Positions 16,780 to 24,990 are shown, counted from the first letter of the stretch. The stretch is 64,000 nt of DNA from Lysinibacillus sp. B2A1 (GCA_002973635.1 CP027224.1:3358501-3422500); one strand, 5' to 3'. The notes: generated by a model from the letters alone, not told the origin. Numbers and translations: made by a program.

Positions 16780-16950
16780 GGTTGATTGGAGTGTAGACTG
16801 AGTGACTCCTCGGGGACTCAGCGTCACAGATGAGACCCTGGAGATCACAACGCGAGTGAAGCGGCTCATCGGACGCCCCCAGGAAGCTCTGCTCTGCGCG
16901 AAAGCGAAGCGTCAGCGGCAAAGCACTCAGTCGGAACGGAGATCAACCCC
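16780..16950 (+). repeat. GC-rich dispersed repeat, copy 2
   Basis: The inverted partner of 16365-16500. It also contains GCGCGAAAGCGAAGCGTCAG (about 16897), a sequence close to the repeated GCGAAAGCnAAGCGncAGC units at 46518-46605. An 80-codon frame across it (16802-17044) is an artefact of the GC-rich repeat. Confidence 0.75.
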
Positions 16951-17025
16951 TCGTTTTGAAAAAGGGCTATACTTTTTAATTTGTCACATTGATTTCATTG
17001 ACATAATAGTATTTCAACAACATGA

Positions 17026-17055
17026 AGAAGGTAGCCGTAAATAGGCTACCTTCTA
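17026..17055 (+). repeat. Second copy of the 30-bp bdhA terminator hairpin
   Basis: Identical over 30 bp to 16280-16309. The 746-bp interval between them holds the two inverted GC-rich repeats and AT-rich DNA without genes. The copy is followed by ATTATT and sits 40 bp before the esterase start. Confidence 0.85.
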
Positions 17056-17094
17056 TTATTATCGACAACTGTGAAGAAGGGTTCTGATAAAGTG

Positions 17095-17835
17095 ATGAAA
17101 ATACTCCCAGCTAAAGAAATTTACCTCAAAGGACATGAACATGCCATTTTACTTTTGCACTCATTTACAAGTCATACAAGAGATATGAAGAAAGTTGCAA
17201 CCGTGCTCCATGAAAAAGGTTACACATGCTATGTACCGCTCTATCGTGGACATGGTTATATTCCAGAGCAACTATTACAGTATAATGTAGACGACTGGTG
17301 GGACGATGTGGTGAACGCTCACCAATTTTTGATGAATGAAGGGTACCAAAGAATCTCTGTAATCGGATTATCAATTGGTGGTATTTTCACATTGAAACTT
17401 GCTCAATTAAAAAAATTAGAGCAAATCATTGTATTATCGGTACCCGTAGATAAGGGGCCAGAACAATTAAAGCAAAGAATCATCAACTATGCTTACAATT
17501 ATAAAAAAGTAGAGGGGAAACCAGAGCTCCAAATTTCTAATGAACTCGAAATTTTTAACGACATGCCGCTAGATTCTTTTATAGAATTTCAAAAATTTAT
17601 TAAAGCAACTATGCAACATCTGGATAAAATCTCAATACCTATCGCTATCTTCTATGGGGAACGAGATGATGATTTGTACGCGCAAAGTGCCGAAATTCTA
17701 TGCAGTAACGTCAATTCTGATGTAAAACGGATGAGAGGATTTGAAAAGTCTAAACATTTAATAACATTAGGAAAAGAACAAGATGAAATAAATAAGGAAA
17801 TAATAAATTTTCTAACGACGACTAATTTATACTAA
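17095..17835 (+). CDS. Est30-type carboxylesterase (alpha/beta hydrolase)
   Basis: 247 residues from ATG 17095, the length of Geobacillus Est30; GTG 17071 and GTG 17092 are alternatives, with GAAGAAGGG at 17073-17081 as ribosome site. The catalytic triad is readable: Ser in G-L-S-I-G-G (near 93), Asp in Y-G-E-R-D-D-D (near 191), and His in S-K-H-L-I-T-L (near 222). The oxyanion region H-S-F-T-S-H-T-R-D and P-L-Y-R-G-H-G also match Est30. These esterases hydrolyse short-chain carboxyl esters in the cytoplasm. Oddities are K-H-L-I-T-L in place of G-H-V-I-T-L, and H-S-F in place of H-G-F. The gene stands alone; a weak hairpin (GGGGGTTTT...AAACCCC, 17845-17877) follows. Confidence 0.87.
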   Translation: MKILPAKEIYLKGHEHAILLLHSFTSHTRDMKKVATVLHEKGYTCYVPLYRGHGYIPEQLLQYNVDDWWDDVVNAHQFLMNEGYQRISVIGLSIGGIFTLKLAQLKKLEQIIVLSVPVDKGPEQLKQRIINYAYNYKKVEGKPELQISNELEIFNDMPLDSFIEFQKFIKATMQHLDKISIPIAIFYGERDDDLYAQSAEILCSNVNSDVKRMRGFEKSKHLITLGKEQDEINKEIINFLTTTNLY

Positions 17836-17986
17836 TTCTAAATAGGGGGTTTTCTAAGTTCAATTAGATTAAACCCCGTTATACTTCCATACACCATTGT
17901 TAATTGTGGCTTTAAACGGTAACTGTGGGATCGGTTGTCATTTTTGTAGGGAAAGTTATTGACTATCAATAAAAATCATGATAAAA

Positions 17987-18029
17987 TTATCACGAATTAA
18001 AGATATTTTAATTCGTGATATTTTTTTTA
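17987..18029 (+). terminator. Strong intrinsic terminator
   Basis: ATCACGAATTAA / TTAATTCGTGAT (17989-18000 and 18008-18019) is a perfect 12-bp stem followed by eight T. It lies 150 bp after the esterase stop. Confidence 0.8.
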
Positions 18030-18201
18030 TACATATATTTTTGATGATTATCTCGGAATCGAAATATGAAATCTAAAACGTCGAAGAATGGCTTCTGAGT
18101 TTTGAGAACTCCTATAGGCTATAACTTATAAATAATATAATTTTAAGGCAAATCGATCTCAAAATTTACTCAGCATTTATGGATAGGAAAGATTTTATAT
18201 G

Positions 18202-18351
18202 TTAAAAATCATGATACATACGTGGATCATCTTGATTGACGGTTTTTTTCACCCGACGAAGTCCTAAAATATCGTGATAAAATTTATGATTTTCGTGTGC
18301 ATTCTTCGTAATCATTGAAATATAAGGGTGTCCAGGTGCTTCAATTTTTCC
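18202..18351 (-). pseudogene. N-terminal remnant of a glyoxalase-fold ring-cleaving dioxygenase (MhqO/MhqE-like)
   Basis: On the minus strand the frame reads G-H-P-Y-I-S-M-I-T-K-N-A-H-E-N-H-K-F-Y, then D-I-L-G-L-R-R-V-K-K-T-V-N-Q-D-D-P, then a stop at 18204-18202. This is the first beta-alpha-beta unit of the Bacillus ring-cleaving extradiol dioxygenases of the MhqO type, whose full length is about 310 residues. No start codon precedes it, and the rest of the gene is gone. Its 5' side runs directly into a GGDEF remnant on the other strand at about 18342. Confidence 0.7.
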
Positions 18352-18454
18352 TAAAGACGGAGATAATGTAAAAGTTTTAGTGGGGAAAGCAGATCAAGCT
18401 TTGTATGAAGCAAAGGAAAAGCGAGATAGTTTTGAGCTATTTACTGGATTATAA
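18342..18454 (+). pseudogene. C-terminal remnant of a GGDEF diguanylate cyclase
   Basis: The frame reads S-I-F-P-K-D-G-D-N-V-K-V-L, then G-K-A-D-Q-A-L-Y-E-A-K-E-K-R, and ends at TAA 18452-18454. F-P-x-D-G-x-x-x-x-x-L-x-x-x-A-D-x-A-L-Y-x-A-K is the hallmark end of a GGDEF domain. The catalytic G-G-D-E-F loop and everything before it are absent. Confidence 0.75.
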
Positions 18455-18499
18455 CCTACTAATTTAGGGTAATTAGAAGAAAAAGTGAGGGGAATGCTT

Positions 18500-18706
18500 A
18501 TGAGTTTTAAAGAGTACAGAGGAGAAAAAATTACAGTTTATTTTGATGGGGAAATTTGTCAGCATGCAGGTGAATGTGTAAAAGGATTACCTGAGGTTTT
18601 CAATGTAAAAGCAAGACCTTGGATTTCTCCTGGTCAAGCAGAAGTAAATAATGTAGTAGAAGTAATCAAAAGATGTCCAAGTGGTGCATTAAAATATAAA
18701 CGTTAA
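18500..18706 (+). CDS. YjdI-like small [4Fe-4S] ferredoxin-type protein
   Basis: 68 residues from ATG 18500, six bases after GAGGGGA; GTG 18485 and ATG 18494 are upstream alternatives without room for a ribosome site. Cysteines occur as I-C-Q-H-A-G-E-C (near 18-24) and R-C-P-S-G-A-L (near 58), the divergent mono-cluster pattern of the Fer4_19/YjdI family. A GNAT-type acetyltransferase gene follows after 16 bp, exactly as yjdI-yjdJ are paired in E. coli, so the two products probably act together. The function of the pair is not established; electron transfer or an iron-sulfur switch is inference. Confidence 0.82.
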   Translation: MSFKEYRGEKITVYFDGEICQHAGECVKGLPEVFNVKARPWISPGQAEVNNVVEVIKRCPSGALKYKR

Positions 18707-18722
18707 AAGGAGAACTATTTCA

Positions 18723-18992
18723 ATGGATATTAAACAGGGTACTCAGTCATTTTATATTGGGAACGAGGAAAATAGTGAAGCTGAGGTTCATTTTGTTCGT
18801 GTAGGAGAAACACGAATCATTTTAGATCATACACATGTTGCAGAACATTTAAGAGGTCAAAATGTAGGTCAGGAATTAGTAAAAGCAGCTGTGGAATATG
18901 CCAAAAAAGAAAAGTTACAAGTCATCCCATTATGTCCTTTTGCAAAAGCTGAGTTTGAAAAACATCCTGAATATCAAGATTTATTAGGATAG
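18723..18992 (+). CDS. YjdJ-like minimal GNAT acetyltransferase
   Basis: 89 residues, the compact GCN5-like form (COG2388). The acetyl-CoA pyrophosphate loop is visible as H-L-R-G-Q-N-V-G-Q-E-L-V (near 39-50), and the C-terminal signature is V-I-P-L-C-P-F-A-K-A-E-F-E-K-H-P-E-Y, which characterises this subfamily. The ATG at 18723 has AAAAGGAGAAC upstream. It follows the YjdI-like ferredoxin by 16 bp and is probably in the same transcript. Its substrate is unknown. A hairpin with a T-run (19081-19117) ends the unit. Confidence 0.85.
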   Translation: MDIKQGTQSFYIGNEENSEAEVHFVRVGETRIILDHTHVAEHLRGQNVGQELVKAAVEYAKKEKLQVIPLCPFAKAEFEKHPEYQDLLG

Positions 18993-19080
18993 CCATCCAT
19001 AACTTCGAAAAAGCGCATACAAAGGACAAACATTTGACCATCTGAAGAACTACGAAAAATTGAGTTCCTTGTTAATAATA

Positions 19081-19117
19081 AAATATCGCACCTCTATTCA
19101 GGGGTGGGATATTTTTT
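19081..19117 (+). terminator. Terminator after the yjdI-yjdJ-like pair
   Basis: AATATCGCACCTCT and GGGGTGGGATATT form an imperfect stem, followed by TTTTTT. It lies between convergent genes. Confidence 0.7.
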
Positions 19118-19126
19118 AGGAAATCT

Positions 19127-19696
19127 CTATTTAGAGATTGTATAATAATCCATTCCTTTAAAATCTAGATGTTCTTTAGGTGGGCTTGTTATGGAATATT
19201 GCTTAGTCATCCCGATTTTCTCTAAAATCCTTACCGAAGGAATATTTTGGGGAAATACCGTCGTCACTATTTCATCCAATCTTAAGGTAGAAAAACCATA
19301 ATCTAATAATGCTTTTGCCGCTTCAGTAGTAAGCCCTCTTCCTCTAAAATCTTTCTTGAGACCATAATAGATTTCAATTTTTGTAGAATCTAAATCATAG
19401 GGTCCAAGTCCACAAAAACCAATAAAGCAATTTGATTCTTTCAAAATAATACCAAGATTTAATTTATAAATTTTCTCCAGGGTATTTTTATTATTGCAAT
19501 CCATAGACCATTGTATTATTTCCCCGACTTCTTTTAGGGAAGGTGGGGCTTCAGGAATATAGTCGTAAAAATTTGGCTCTGATATTATAATAAACAAATC
19601 TTTAGTGTCTTCCAATCGATAAGGTCTAATAATGAGTCTTTCGGTTTCGATTAATAAATTCTTGAAAATAGTCTGATTTTTAATTTCGCTATTCAT
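19127..19696 (-). CDS. GNAT family N-acetyltransferase (RimJ/RimL-like)
   Basis: 189 residues from ATG 19696, chosen because AAAGGAG lies just upstream; the frame extends 40 codons further but without a ribosome site. The opening L-I-E-T-E-R-L-I-I-R-P-Y is the RimJ/RimL hallmark. The acetyl-CoA loop is D-F-R-G-R-G-L-T-T-E-A-A-K-A-L (near 123-137), and the late motif N-I-P-S-V-R-I-L-E-K-I-G-M is conserved in the family. Members acetylate ribosomal-protein N-termini, antibiotics or small amines; the target here cannot be deduced. It stands alone on its strand. Confidence 0.87.
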   Translation of the reverse strand: MNSEIKNQTIFKNLLIETERLIIRPYRLEDTKDLFIIISEPNFYDYIPEAPPSLKEVGEIIQWSMDCNNKNTLEKIYKLNLGIILKESNCFIGFCGLGPYDLDSTKIEIYYGLKKDFRGRGLTTEAAKALLDYGFSTLRLDEIVTTVFPQNIPSVRILEKIGMTKQYSITSPPKEHLDFKGMDYYTISK

Positions 19697-19885
19697 CTCA
19701 GTTCTCCTTTGTACAATTTCACACAGAAATAGATGCATACTTAAAATAACTATGTTTGTTAATATTGTCAAATTGTCGCCTTTAGAATTGATATTTCTTG
19801 TGCGTTTGATGCTCATAAAAAGAATAATCTAGATAAAGAACCCATACATTTTTAAATAACGATTTCTTTATGGAGAGGTGAATAA

Positions 19886-21069
19886 TTGGAGAATATGCCA
19901 GAGGGCTATTTTTATGTTCCACAGCCTATTCGAGATGATGGAGCGGGAGGGGTGGATAAAGGGCCAAGAGATATTATGAGAGATTTAGAAAACCCTGATA
20001 TGCTAGTCCCTCCAAAAACAGATGGTGGACTTATACCAAATCTAAAATTCTCTTTTTCTGATACGCATATGACCTTAAATAAGGGGGCTGGTCACGAGAA
20101 ATTACGGTGCGTGATTTGCCAATCGCCAAGACATTGGCAGGGGTTAATATGAGTTTGACACCTGGTGGCGTGCGTGAGCTGCATTGGCATCAACAAGCGG
20201 AATGGTCCTATATGCTTCTAGGTCATGCCCGTATTACAGCAGTGGATCAAGATGGCAGAAATTTTATTGCAGATGTTGGACCGGGGGATTTATGGTATTT
20301 TCCACCTGGAATTCCTCATTCGATACAGGGTCTTGAGGACGGCTGTGAATTTCTTCTAGTCTTTGATGATGGTAATTTTTCAGATTTAAATACATTTTCA
20401 ATATCTGATTGGTTTGCGCATACACCTAAAGATGTGCTGTCAGCTAATTTCGGAGTACCTATTAGCGCTTTTGACCATATTCCAACTGAACAAGTCTATA
20501 TTTATCAAGATAAAGTGCCGGGTCCTATCGAAACACAAAAGGTTCAATTTCCATATGGTAAAGTTCCTCAATGTTTCAAACATCGATTACTTTCACAAAC
20601 CCCCATTAAAACACCAGGTGGCAGTGTTAGAATTGTAGATTCCTCAAACTTTCCTATTTCCCAAAATATAGCGGCAGCGCTTGTAGAAATTGAACCAGGA
20701 GCAATGCGAGAATTACATTGGCACCCGAATAATGATGAATGGCAGTATTACCTACAAGGGAAGGGACGTATGACTGTATTTGCCGCTAATGGTACGGCTA
20801 GAACATTCGATTATCGTGCAGGAGATGTTGGTTATGTACCATTTGCCAACGGTCATTATATTGAGAATACAGGAACAGAAACATTATGGTTCCTCGAAAT
20901 GTTTAAAAGCAATCGTTTCCAGGATGTGTCGTTAAATCAATGGATGGCGTTGACTCCATCTGAGCTGGTGCAAAGCAACTTACATGTTGGTCAGGAGCTT
21001 CTCAAGGTATTGAGAAAGGAAAAATGGCCAGTTGTAAAATATCCTGGATTTTCTTATTATCCAAGGTAA
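19886..21069 (+). pseudogene. Bicupin oxalate decarboxylase (OxdC/OxdD type), one-base frameshift
   Basis: Two overlapping frames, 19886-20152 and 20107-21069, are the two parts of one oxalate decarboxylase. Restoring one G in the G5 run at 20083-20087 gives 394 residues, against about 385-392 in B. subtilis OxdC/OxdD. Both manganese cupins are intact: [11 protein letters not shown] in the first and [12 protein letters not shown] in the second, each with the later G-x-P-H or G-H-Y histidine. The enzyme converts oxalate to formate and CO2. The start is TTG 19886 after GGAGAGGTG. As read, translation would stop about 90 codons in. See the findings for the possibility of a sequencing error. Confidence 0.88.
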
Positions 21070-21079
21070 ATCTATAGAA

Positions 21080-21122
21080 AAGCAGGTGAAGAAAGAAAAT
21101 TCTTTCATACCTGCTTGTTTTT
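21080..21122. terminator. Terminator shared by the convergent oxdC-like and MFS genes
   Basis: AAGCAGGT and ACCTGCTT flank a second inner hairpin (GAAAGAAAATTCTTTC), with TTTTT following. Confidence 0.75.
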
Positions 21123-22272
21123 AGTATCGATATTTGTTTCGAGTCACAAGCAAAATAGCGATAGCTGGAACCGTACAAATCAGCATTGCTCCAAAGGATA
21201 GTCCAGGAGAAATTTCGTATAAATAACCGCCTAAAAATGTAAGGATGGCTGTACTTAATCCCATTGCTAAGGCAGAATAAAGTCCTTGTGCATTTGGGAT
21301 CTGTTCCTTCGGTAATGCTTTAGTCAAATAACCAATAAAGGCAAAATGTGCAAGGGCAAACGATAATGCGTGTAAGGTTTGTGATGCGATAAATACCCAA
21401 ACATTAGGAAAAAGATAAATAAGTAACCAACGTAAGGAAGAACCACTTGCTGCTAAAAGCAATAAAGAGGATGAGCGCCATTTTGTAAATAACGTATCTG
21501 CCTTCATAAAGTATAAAATTTCACAAATAACCGCTATGTTTATAATCATCCCCATATAGAACGAATCGACATGTAAATCACCTAAATAAATATAACCGTA
21601 GCTGTAGTATGAAGCATGTGCACCTTGTAATAGGATGACGATGAATAAAACAATAGGGAATCCTTTAATTGTCCAAAGTGTTTTCATCGACAGCGATTTT
21701 GCTCGTTGTTCTTTTGTTGGTATCACAAGTAATTCTTTTGGTGTCGCTAGTTGCTGCATCAACAGCATACCGATAAGTCCAAGAACCATACTCCAAAAGA
21801 TAATATCTTTGCCAAATACACCTGTTAGCATACTAATAATTAACACCGCAATTACAAAGCCGAAAGATCCATATGAACGACTTTTACCATAGTGAACATT
21901 TCCATGTTGGACTAATGTAGCGGCACTACTTTCAACGGCGGGTAGAAGAGCAGGGTAAAAAATGCTAAATAAAATAGTAACAATTAAAAGCATACTAAAG
22001 CTTGTGCTCGGTAAGTAAAGGAATGTTGTTATAAGTGCGCCTGTCGCAAGAATTGTAATAAGTCGTTTATTGTGTACATACTTAGCAAGAGTTGGGAAGA
22101 AAAACAGGTTTGAAGTAGCACGAGCTAATAAACCACAGCCCATCACAACACTTGCCTGTGAAACAGTTAGATGCTTAACATCTACGAGCCATCCTGTCCA
22201 ATAAGGCAAGAAAATACCCCAAGTAATAAAAAATGCAAAGAAATTCTGAGAAAGCCATCGTTGATTATTCAT
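21121..22272 (-). CDS. MFS transporter (MFS_1_like / HcaT-type)
   Basis: 383 residues with about twelve membrane segments and no signal peptide. The N-terminus N-F-F-A-F-F-I-T-W-G-I-F-L-P-Y-W and the G-K-S-R-S-Y-G-S-F-G-F loop (near 128-138) resemble the MFS_1_like group, which includes 3-phenylpropionate and LacY-like permeases. The substrate is not known. The ATG at 22272 has GGAGGTACGG upstream. It is divergent, over 96 bp, from a Crp/Fnr-type regulator with a Crp-like box between them, so the regulator probably controls it. Related MFS genes in Bacilli are often called nucleoside or sugar permeases without proof. Confidence 0.82.
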   Translation of the reverse strand: MNNQRWLSQNFFAFFITWGIFLPYWTGWLVDVKHLTVSQASVVMGCGLLARATSNLFFFPTLAKYVHNKRLITILATGALITTFLYLPSTSFSMLLIVTILFSIFYPALLPAVESSAATLVQHGNVHYGKSRSYGSFGFVIAVLIISMLTGVFGKDIIFWSMVLGLIGMLLMQQLATPKELLVIPTKEQRAKSLSMKTLWTIKGFPIVLFIVILLQGAHASYYSYGYIYLGDLHVDSFYMGMIINIAVICEILYFMKADTLFTKWRSSSLLLLAASGSSLRWLLIYLFPNVWVFIASQTLHALSFALAHFAFIGYLTKALPKEQIPNAQGLYSALAMGLSTAILTFLGGYLYEISPGLSFGAMLICTVPAIAILLVTRNKYRY

Positions 22273-22330
22273 AAATTTACCGTACCTCCATTAACTATGT
22301 TGAATAATAGCATGTTCATCGGTACAATAA

Positions 22331-22346
22331 TGTGAGATATCTCATA
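22331..22346. promoter_or_regulatory. Crp/Fnr-type operator in the divergent region
   Basis: TGTGA-GATATC-TCATA matches the Crp/Fnr-family pattern TGTGA-N6-TCACA at 9 of 10 defined bases. Its core TGAGATATCTCA is a perfect 12-bp palindrome. It lies 22 bp before the start of the adjacent Crp/Fnr-type gene, in position for autoregulation and for control of the MFS gene. Confidence 0.6.
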
Positions 22347-22368
22347 TATTATAGGAGAGAGTAAAAAA

Positions 22369-23031
22369 ATGCATATACTGACAGCTAATGAGCGCATACA
22401 TTATCTAGAAAAATACCCGATTCATGATTTCTTTTCATTTGATATTTATCCTTATCTTGAAGTATGTCAATTTGACAAAGGAGAATGGATTTTTAAAGAA
22501 GGATCTTTTCCAGATACGCTTTATTACATGGTGGAGGGGAAAGCAAAGCTATATATGACCCATAAAAATGGGAAGGTTTCTCTTATTGAATATTTAGAGG
22601 CACCACGTTTTATGGGGGAAATTGAGCTGCTAAATGAAGCAAGATATACTAAAGGAATTCAAACGGTAACAAAAACAATTTGCTTCTCTATTACACAGGC
22701 ATGTAAAGAAAAACTCCTGGCTGATGCTCTTTTTTTACGAAGACTCTGCGTGTTTTTAGGTGAGAAGGCGACAAATATAACAGCTAAATATACACAAAAT
22801 CTGGCATATCCATTTGAAAATCGCTTAGCTGCCTTTATTCAGCTATCCGCAGATCAAGGTATCTATAAAGAAAGGCATACAGAAATCAGTGAATATTTGG
22901 GTGTTTCCTATCGGCACCTATTATATGTTTTGGCTCAATTTTGTGATGAAAAGATTCTAGAAAAGAAAAAGAATGGTTATCATATTATTGATGAGGAACA
23001 TCTTCACCAATTGGCCCAGGAAATTCAGTAA
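22369..23031 (+). CDS. Crp/Fnr family regulator (YeiL-like)
   Basis: 220 residues. The N-terminal cyclic-nucleotide-binding-type beta barrel (residues about 25-135) shows F-K-E-G-S-F-P-D-T-L-Y-Y-M-V-E-G-K-A-K-L-Y and F-M-G-E-I-E-L-L. The C-terminal winged helix (about 150-210) shows T-E-I-S-E-Y-L-G-V-S-Y-R-H-L-L-Y-V-L. The order and spacing resemble E. coli YeiL and Bacillus homologues. The arginine expected to bind cAMP phosphate is not obvious, and there is no Fnr-type N-terminal cysteine cluster, so the effector is unknown. ATAGGAGAGAG precedes the ATG. A Crp-like palindrome sits directly upstream. Confidence 0.87.
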   Translation: MHILTANERIHYLEKYPIHDFFSFDIYPYLEVCQFDKGEWIFKEGSFPDTLYYMVEGKAKLYMTHKNGKVSLIEYLEAPRFMGEIELLNEARYTKGIQTVTKTICFSITQACKEKLLADALFLRRLCVFLGEKATNITAKYTQNLAYPFENRLAAFIQLSADQGIYKERHTEISEYLGVSYRHLLYVLAQFCDEKILEKKKNGYHIIDEEHLHQLAQEIQ

Positions 23032-23159
23032 TTCTATATTTAAAGAGCTATTACCACCAATTGATAAATTTTTAAAAAAATAAAAAGGCAACAGTTAATA
23101 CCCTTTAATTTTGCAATCTTTTTCTATATTTCCTTACAGCAGGTATATATCTAAGTTGT

Positions 23160-23368
23160 TAGTGGTTCGTAAAATAAAAATTACAGCACATAATGAGGCC
23201 ATTGAAATGTTAACTATTATGAAGGATAGTGAAAATGTTAGCAAAGTGATTGAGGAAATAGCAGCGGTAACTGAGCAAGTGGCGGCTTCAGCGGTGCATC
23301 TTCAGACAGTGACGAAGAGTATGCATTAGCTTGCAGTAACCGCTGATAAATTTGAGGAAATTAATTAG
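23160..23368 (+). pseudogene. C-terminal remnant of a methyl-accepting chemotaxis protein
   Basis: The frame reads V-I-E-E-I-A-A-V-T-E-Q-V-A-A-S-A, then L-Q-T-V-T-K-S-M-H, TAG at 23327-23329, then L-A-V-T-A-D-K-F-E-E-I-N and TAG. V-T-E-Q-V-A-A-S is the methylation-helix signature of Bacillus chemoreceptors, and the end matches their C-termini. The sensor, HAMP and signalling tip are missing, and the TAG replaces what is probably a Gln codon. This is a decayed fragment; the intact receptor at 27937 is a different gene. Confidence 0.7.
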
Positions 23369-23407
23369 ATTTTATCAGCTAAGATCTGAAAATGAATTTA
23401 ACAGACT

Positions 23408-23725
23408 TCAAATAAAGAGGTCAAGCTTATTATATTCACTTTTTTTAACCAGCCAGCGAGCAATTTCCTTGCCGCTGCAATAAAAGCTAACTTCATTGAT
23501 TCTTTGTTTTTGTGGGGTAATGTTAAAGGTTTTTTCCATAACGTCAAAAGGAATAATGCCTGTACAATAATGCGTGTAGGGTGAAAATGGCTTATGCTTT
23601 ATCACAGCGGAAGTTAAAATTGTAGTATCATATTCTTTTCCAGATTTCTGTGCATTTTGGAATGGACAAGCAAGTAATGCTCCTTGTTCCCATGGTGTAC
23701 TTGGTGAGTAACAATTACTTTTCAT
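23408..23725 (-). CDS. Hypothetical protein
   Basis: 105 residues from the ATG at 23725, with AAGGGGG about 8 bases upstream. I recognise no family. It begins S-N-C-Y-S-P-S-T-P-W-E-Q-G-A-L-L-A-C-P and has four cysteines in total, no membrane segment, and a basic C-terminus. It has a good ribosome site and lies alone between the chemoreceptor remnant and ddh, so it is probably real, but no function can be proposed. Confidence 0.55.
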   Translation of the reverse strand: MKSNCYSPSTPWEQGALLACPFQNAQKSGKEYDTTILTSAVIKHKPFSPYTHYCTGIIPFDVMEKTFNITPQKQRINEVSFYCSGKEIARWLVKKSEYNKLDLFI

Positions 23726-24009
23726 TCATCATGCCCCCTTTTGTCGTTAGTTTTATTGTACAAGATACCTGTCTTAAAAAGTCTTTATTTACAAGGCTTT
23801 AACGAAAACTTAAAGCTTAGTAACATGAAGTAGTAATTTGTAACCGTATTCATGCCGTTGACCGATGAAAATCATAGAAAAATGATATAATTTCTCGATA
23901 AAAAACAGATACTCAAACTATTGTGAATTTTTCTAACACAAAGTATTATTGTAAGTAGATTTAACGTGAAGTTTTTCACATAGTCACGTAATCGTGAGGA
24001 GGAATTTTG

Positions 24010-24990
24010 ATGAGTGCAATTCGAGTAGGTATTGTAGGATATGGAAATTTAGGACGCGGGGTGGAATACGCTATTTCACAAAATCCAGATATGGAATTAG
24101 TAGCGGTATTCACTCGTCGTGACCCTTCAACAGTAAACGTTGCAAGTAATGCAAAAGTGTATGTAGTGGATGATGCTGAAAAATTCCAAAATGACATTGA
24201 TGTAATGATTTTATGTGGAGGCTCTGCAACAGATTTACCAGAGCAAGGTCCACACTTTGCACAATGGTTTAATACAATTGATAGCTTTGATACACATGCG
24301 AAAATTCCTGAATTTTTTGAAGCAGTAGATGCGGCAGCACAACAATCTGGTAAAGTTTCAGTCATTTCAGTTGGTTGGGATCCGGGTTTATTCTCATTAA
24401 ATCGTGTACTTGGTGAGGCTGTACTTCCAGTAGGTACAACATATACATTCTGGGGAGATGGCTTAAGCCAAGGACATTCAGATGCTGTACGTCGTATCGA
24501 AGGTGTAAAAAATGCTGTACAATACACATTACCAATTAAAGATGCTGTAGAGCGCGTTCGTAATGGTGAAAATCCTGAGCTGACAACACGTGAAAAACAT
24601 GCCCGTGAATGCTGGGTTGTACTTGAGGAAGGTGCGGATGCAGCAAAAATTGAACAAGAAATTGTGACTATGCCAAACTATTTCGATGAATATAATACAA
24701 CAGTTAATTTCATTTCTGAAGAAGAATTTAAAGCAAACCATACTGGTATGCCACACGGTGGTTTTGTAATCCGCAGCGGTGAAAGTGGCGCAAATGATAA
24801 ACAAATTCTTGAATTCTCATTAAAACTTGAAAGTAATCCAAACTTCACGTCTAGTGTACTAGTAGCCTACGCGCGTGCAGCATATCGTTTAAGCCAAGCT
24901 GGCGACAAAGGTGCGAAAACTGTATTCGATATTCCATTCGGTCTGTTATCACCTAAAACAGCTGCTGAATTACGTAAAGAGCTTTTATAA
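24010..24990 (+). CDS. ddh: meso-Diaminopimelate D-dehydrogenase
   Basis: 326 residues from ATG 24010, six bases after GAGGAGGAA. The NADP-binding Rossmann motif G-I-V-G-Y-G-N-L-G-R-G is at residues 7-17, followed by F-T-R-R near 34-37. The substrate region shows G-G-S-A-T-D-L-P-E-Q-G-P, W-D-P-G-L-F-S-L-N-R and W-G-D-G-L-S-Q-G-H-S-D-A. Ddh (EC 1.4.1.16) reductively aminates tetrahydrodipicolinate to meso-DAP in one step, bypassing the acyl branches of lysine synthesis. From memory the sequence is nearly identical to the L. sphaericus enzyme. It is monocistronic, with a strong terminator at 25002-25037. Confidence 0.97.
   Translation: MSAIRVGIVGYGNLGRGVEYAISQNPDMELVAVFTRRDPSTVNVASNAKVYVVDDAEKFQNDIDVMILCGGSATDLPEQGPHFAQWFNTIDSFDTHAKIPEFFEAVDAAAQQSGKVSVISVGWDPGLFSLNRVLGEAVLPVGTTYTFWGDGLSQGHSDAVRRIEGVKNAVQYTLPIKDAVERVRNGENPELTTREKHARECWVVLEEGADAAKIEQEIVTMPNYFDEYNTTVNFISEEEFKANHTGMPHGGFVIRSGESGANDKQILEFSLKLESNPNFTSSVLVAYARAAYRLSQAGDKGAKTVFDIPFGLLSPKTAAELRKELL

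Noticed and set aside
16802..17044. An 80-codon open frame that looks like a small gene
   Set aside because: It lies within the GC-rich dispersed repeat and runs into the duplicated hairpin. It has no ribosome site, and its composition is Arg/Ser/Thr-rich as expected from the repeat.
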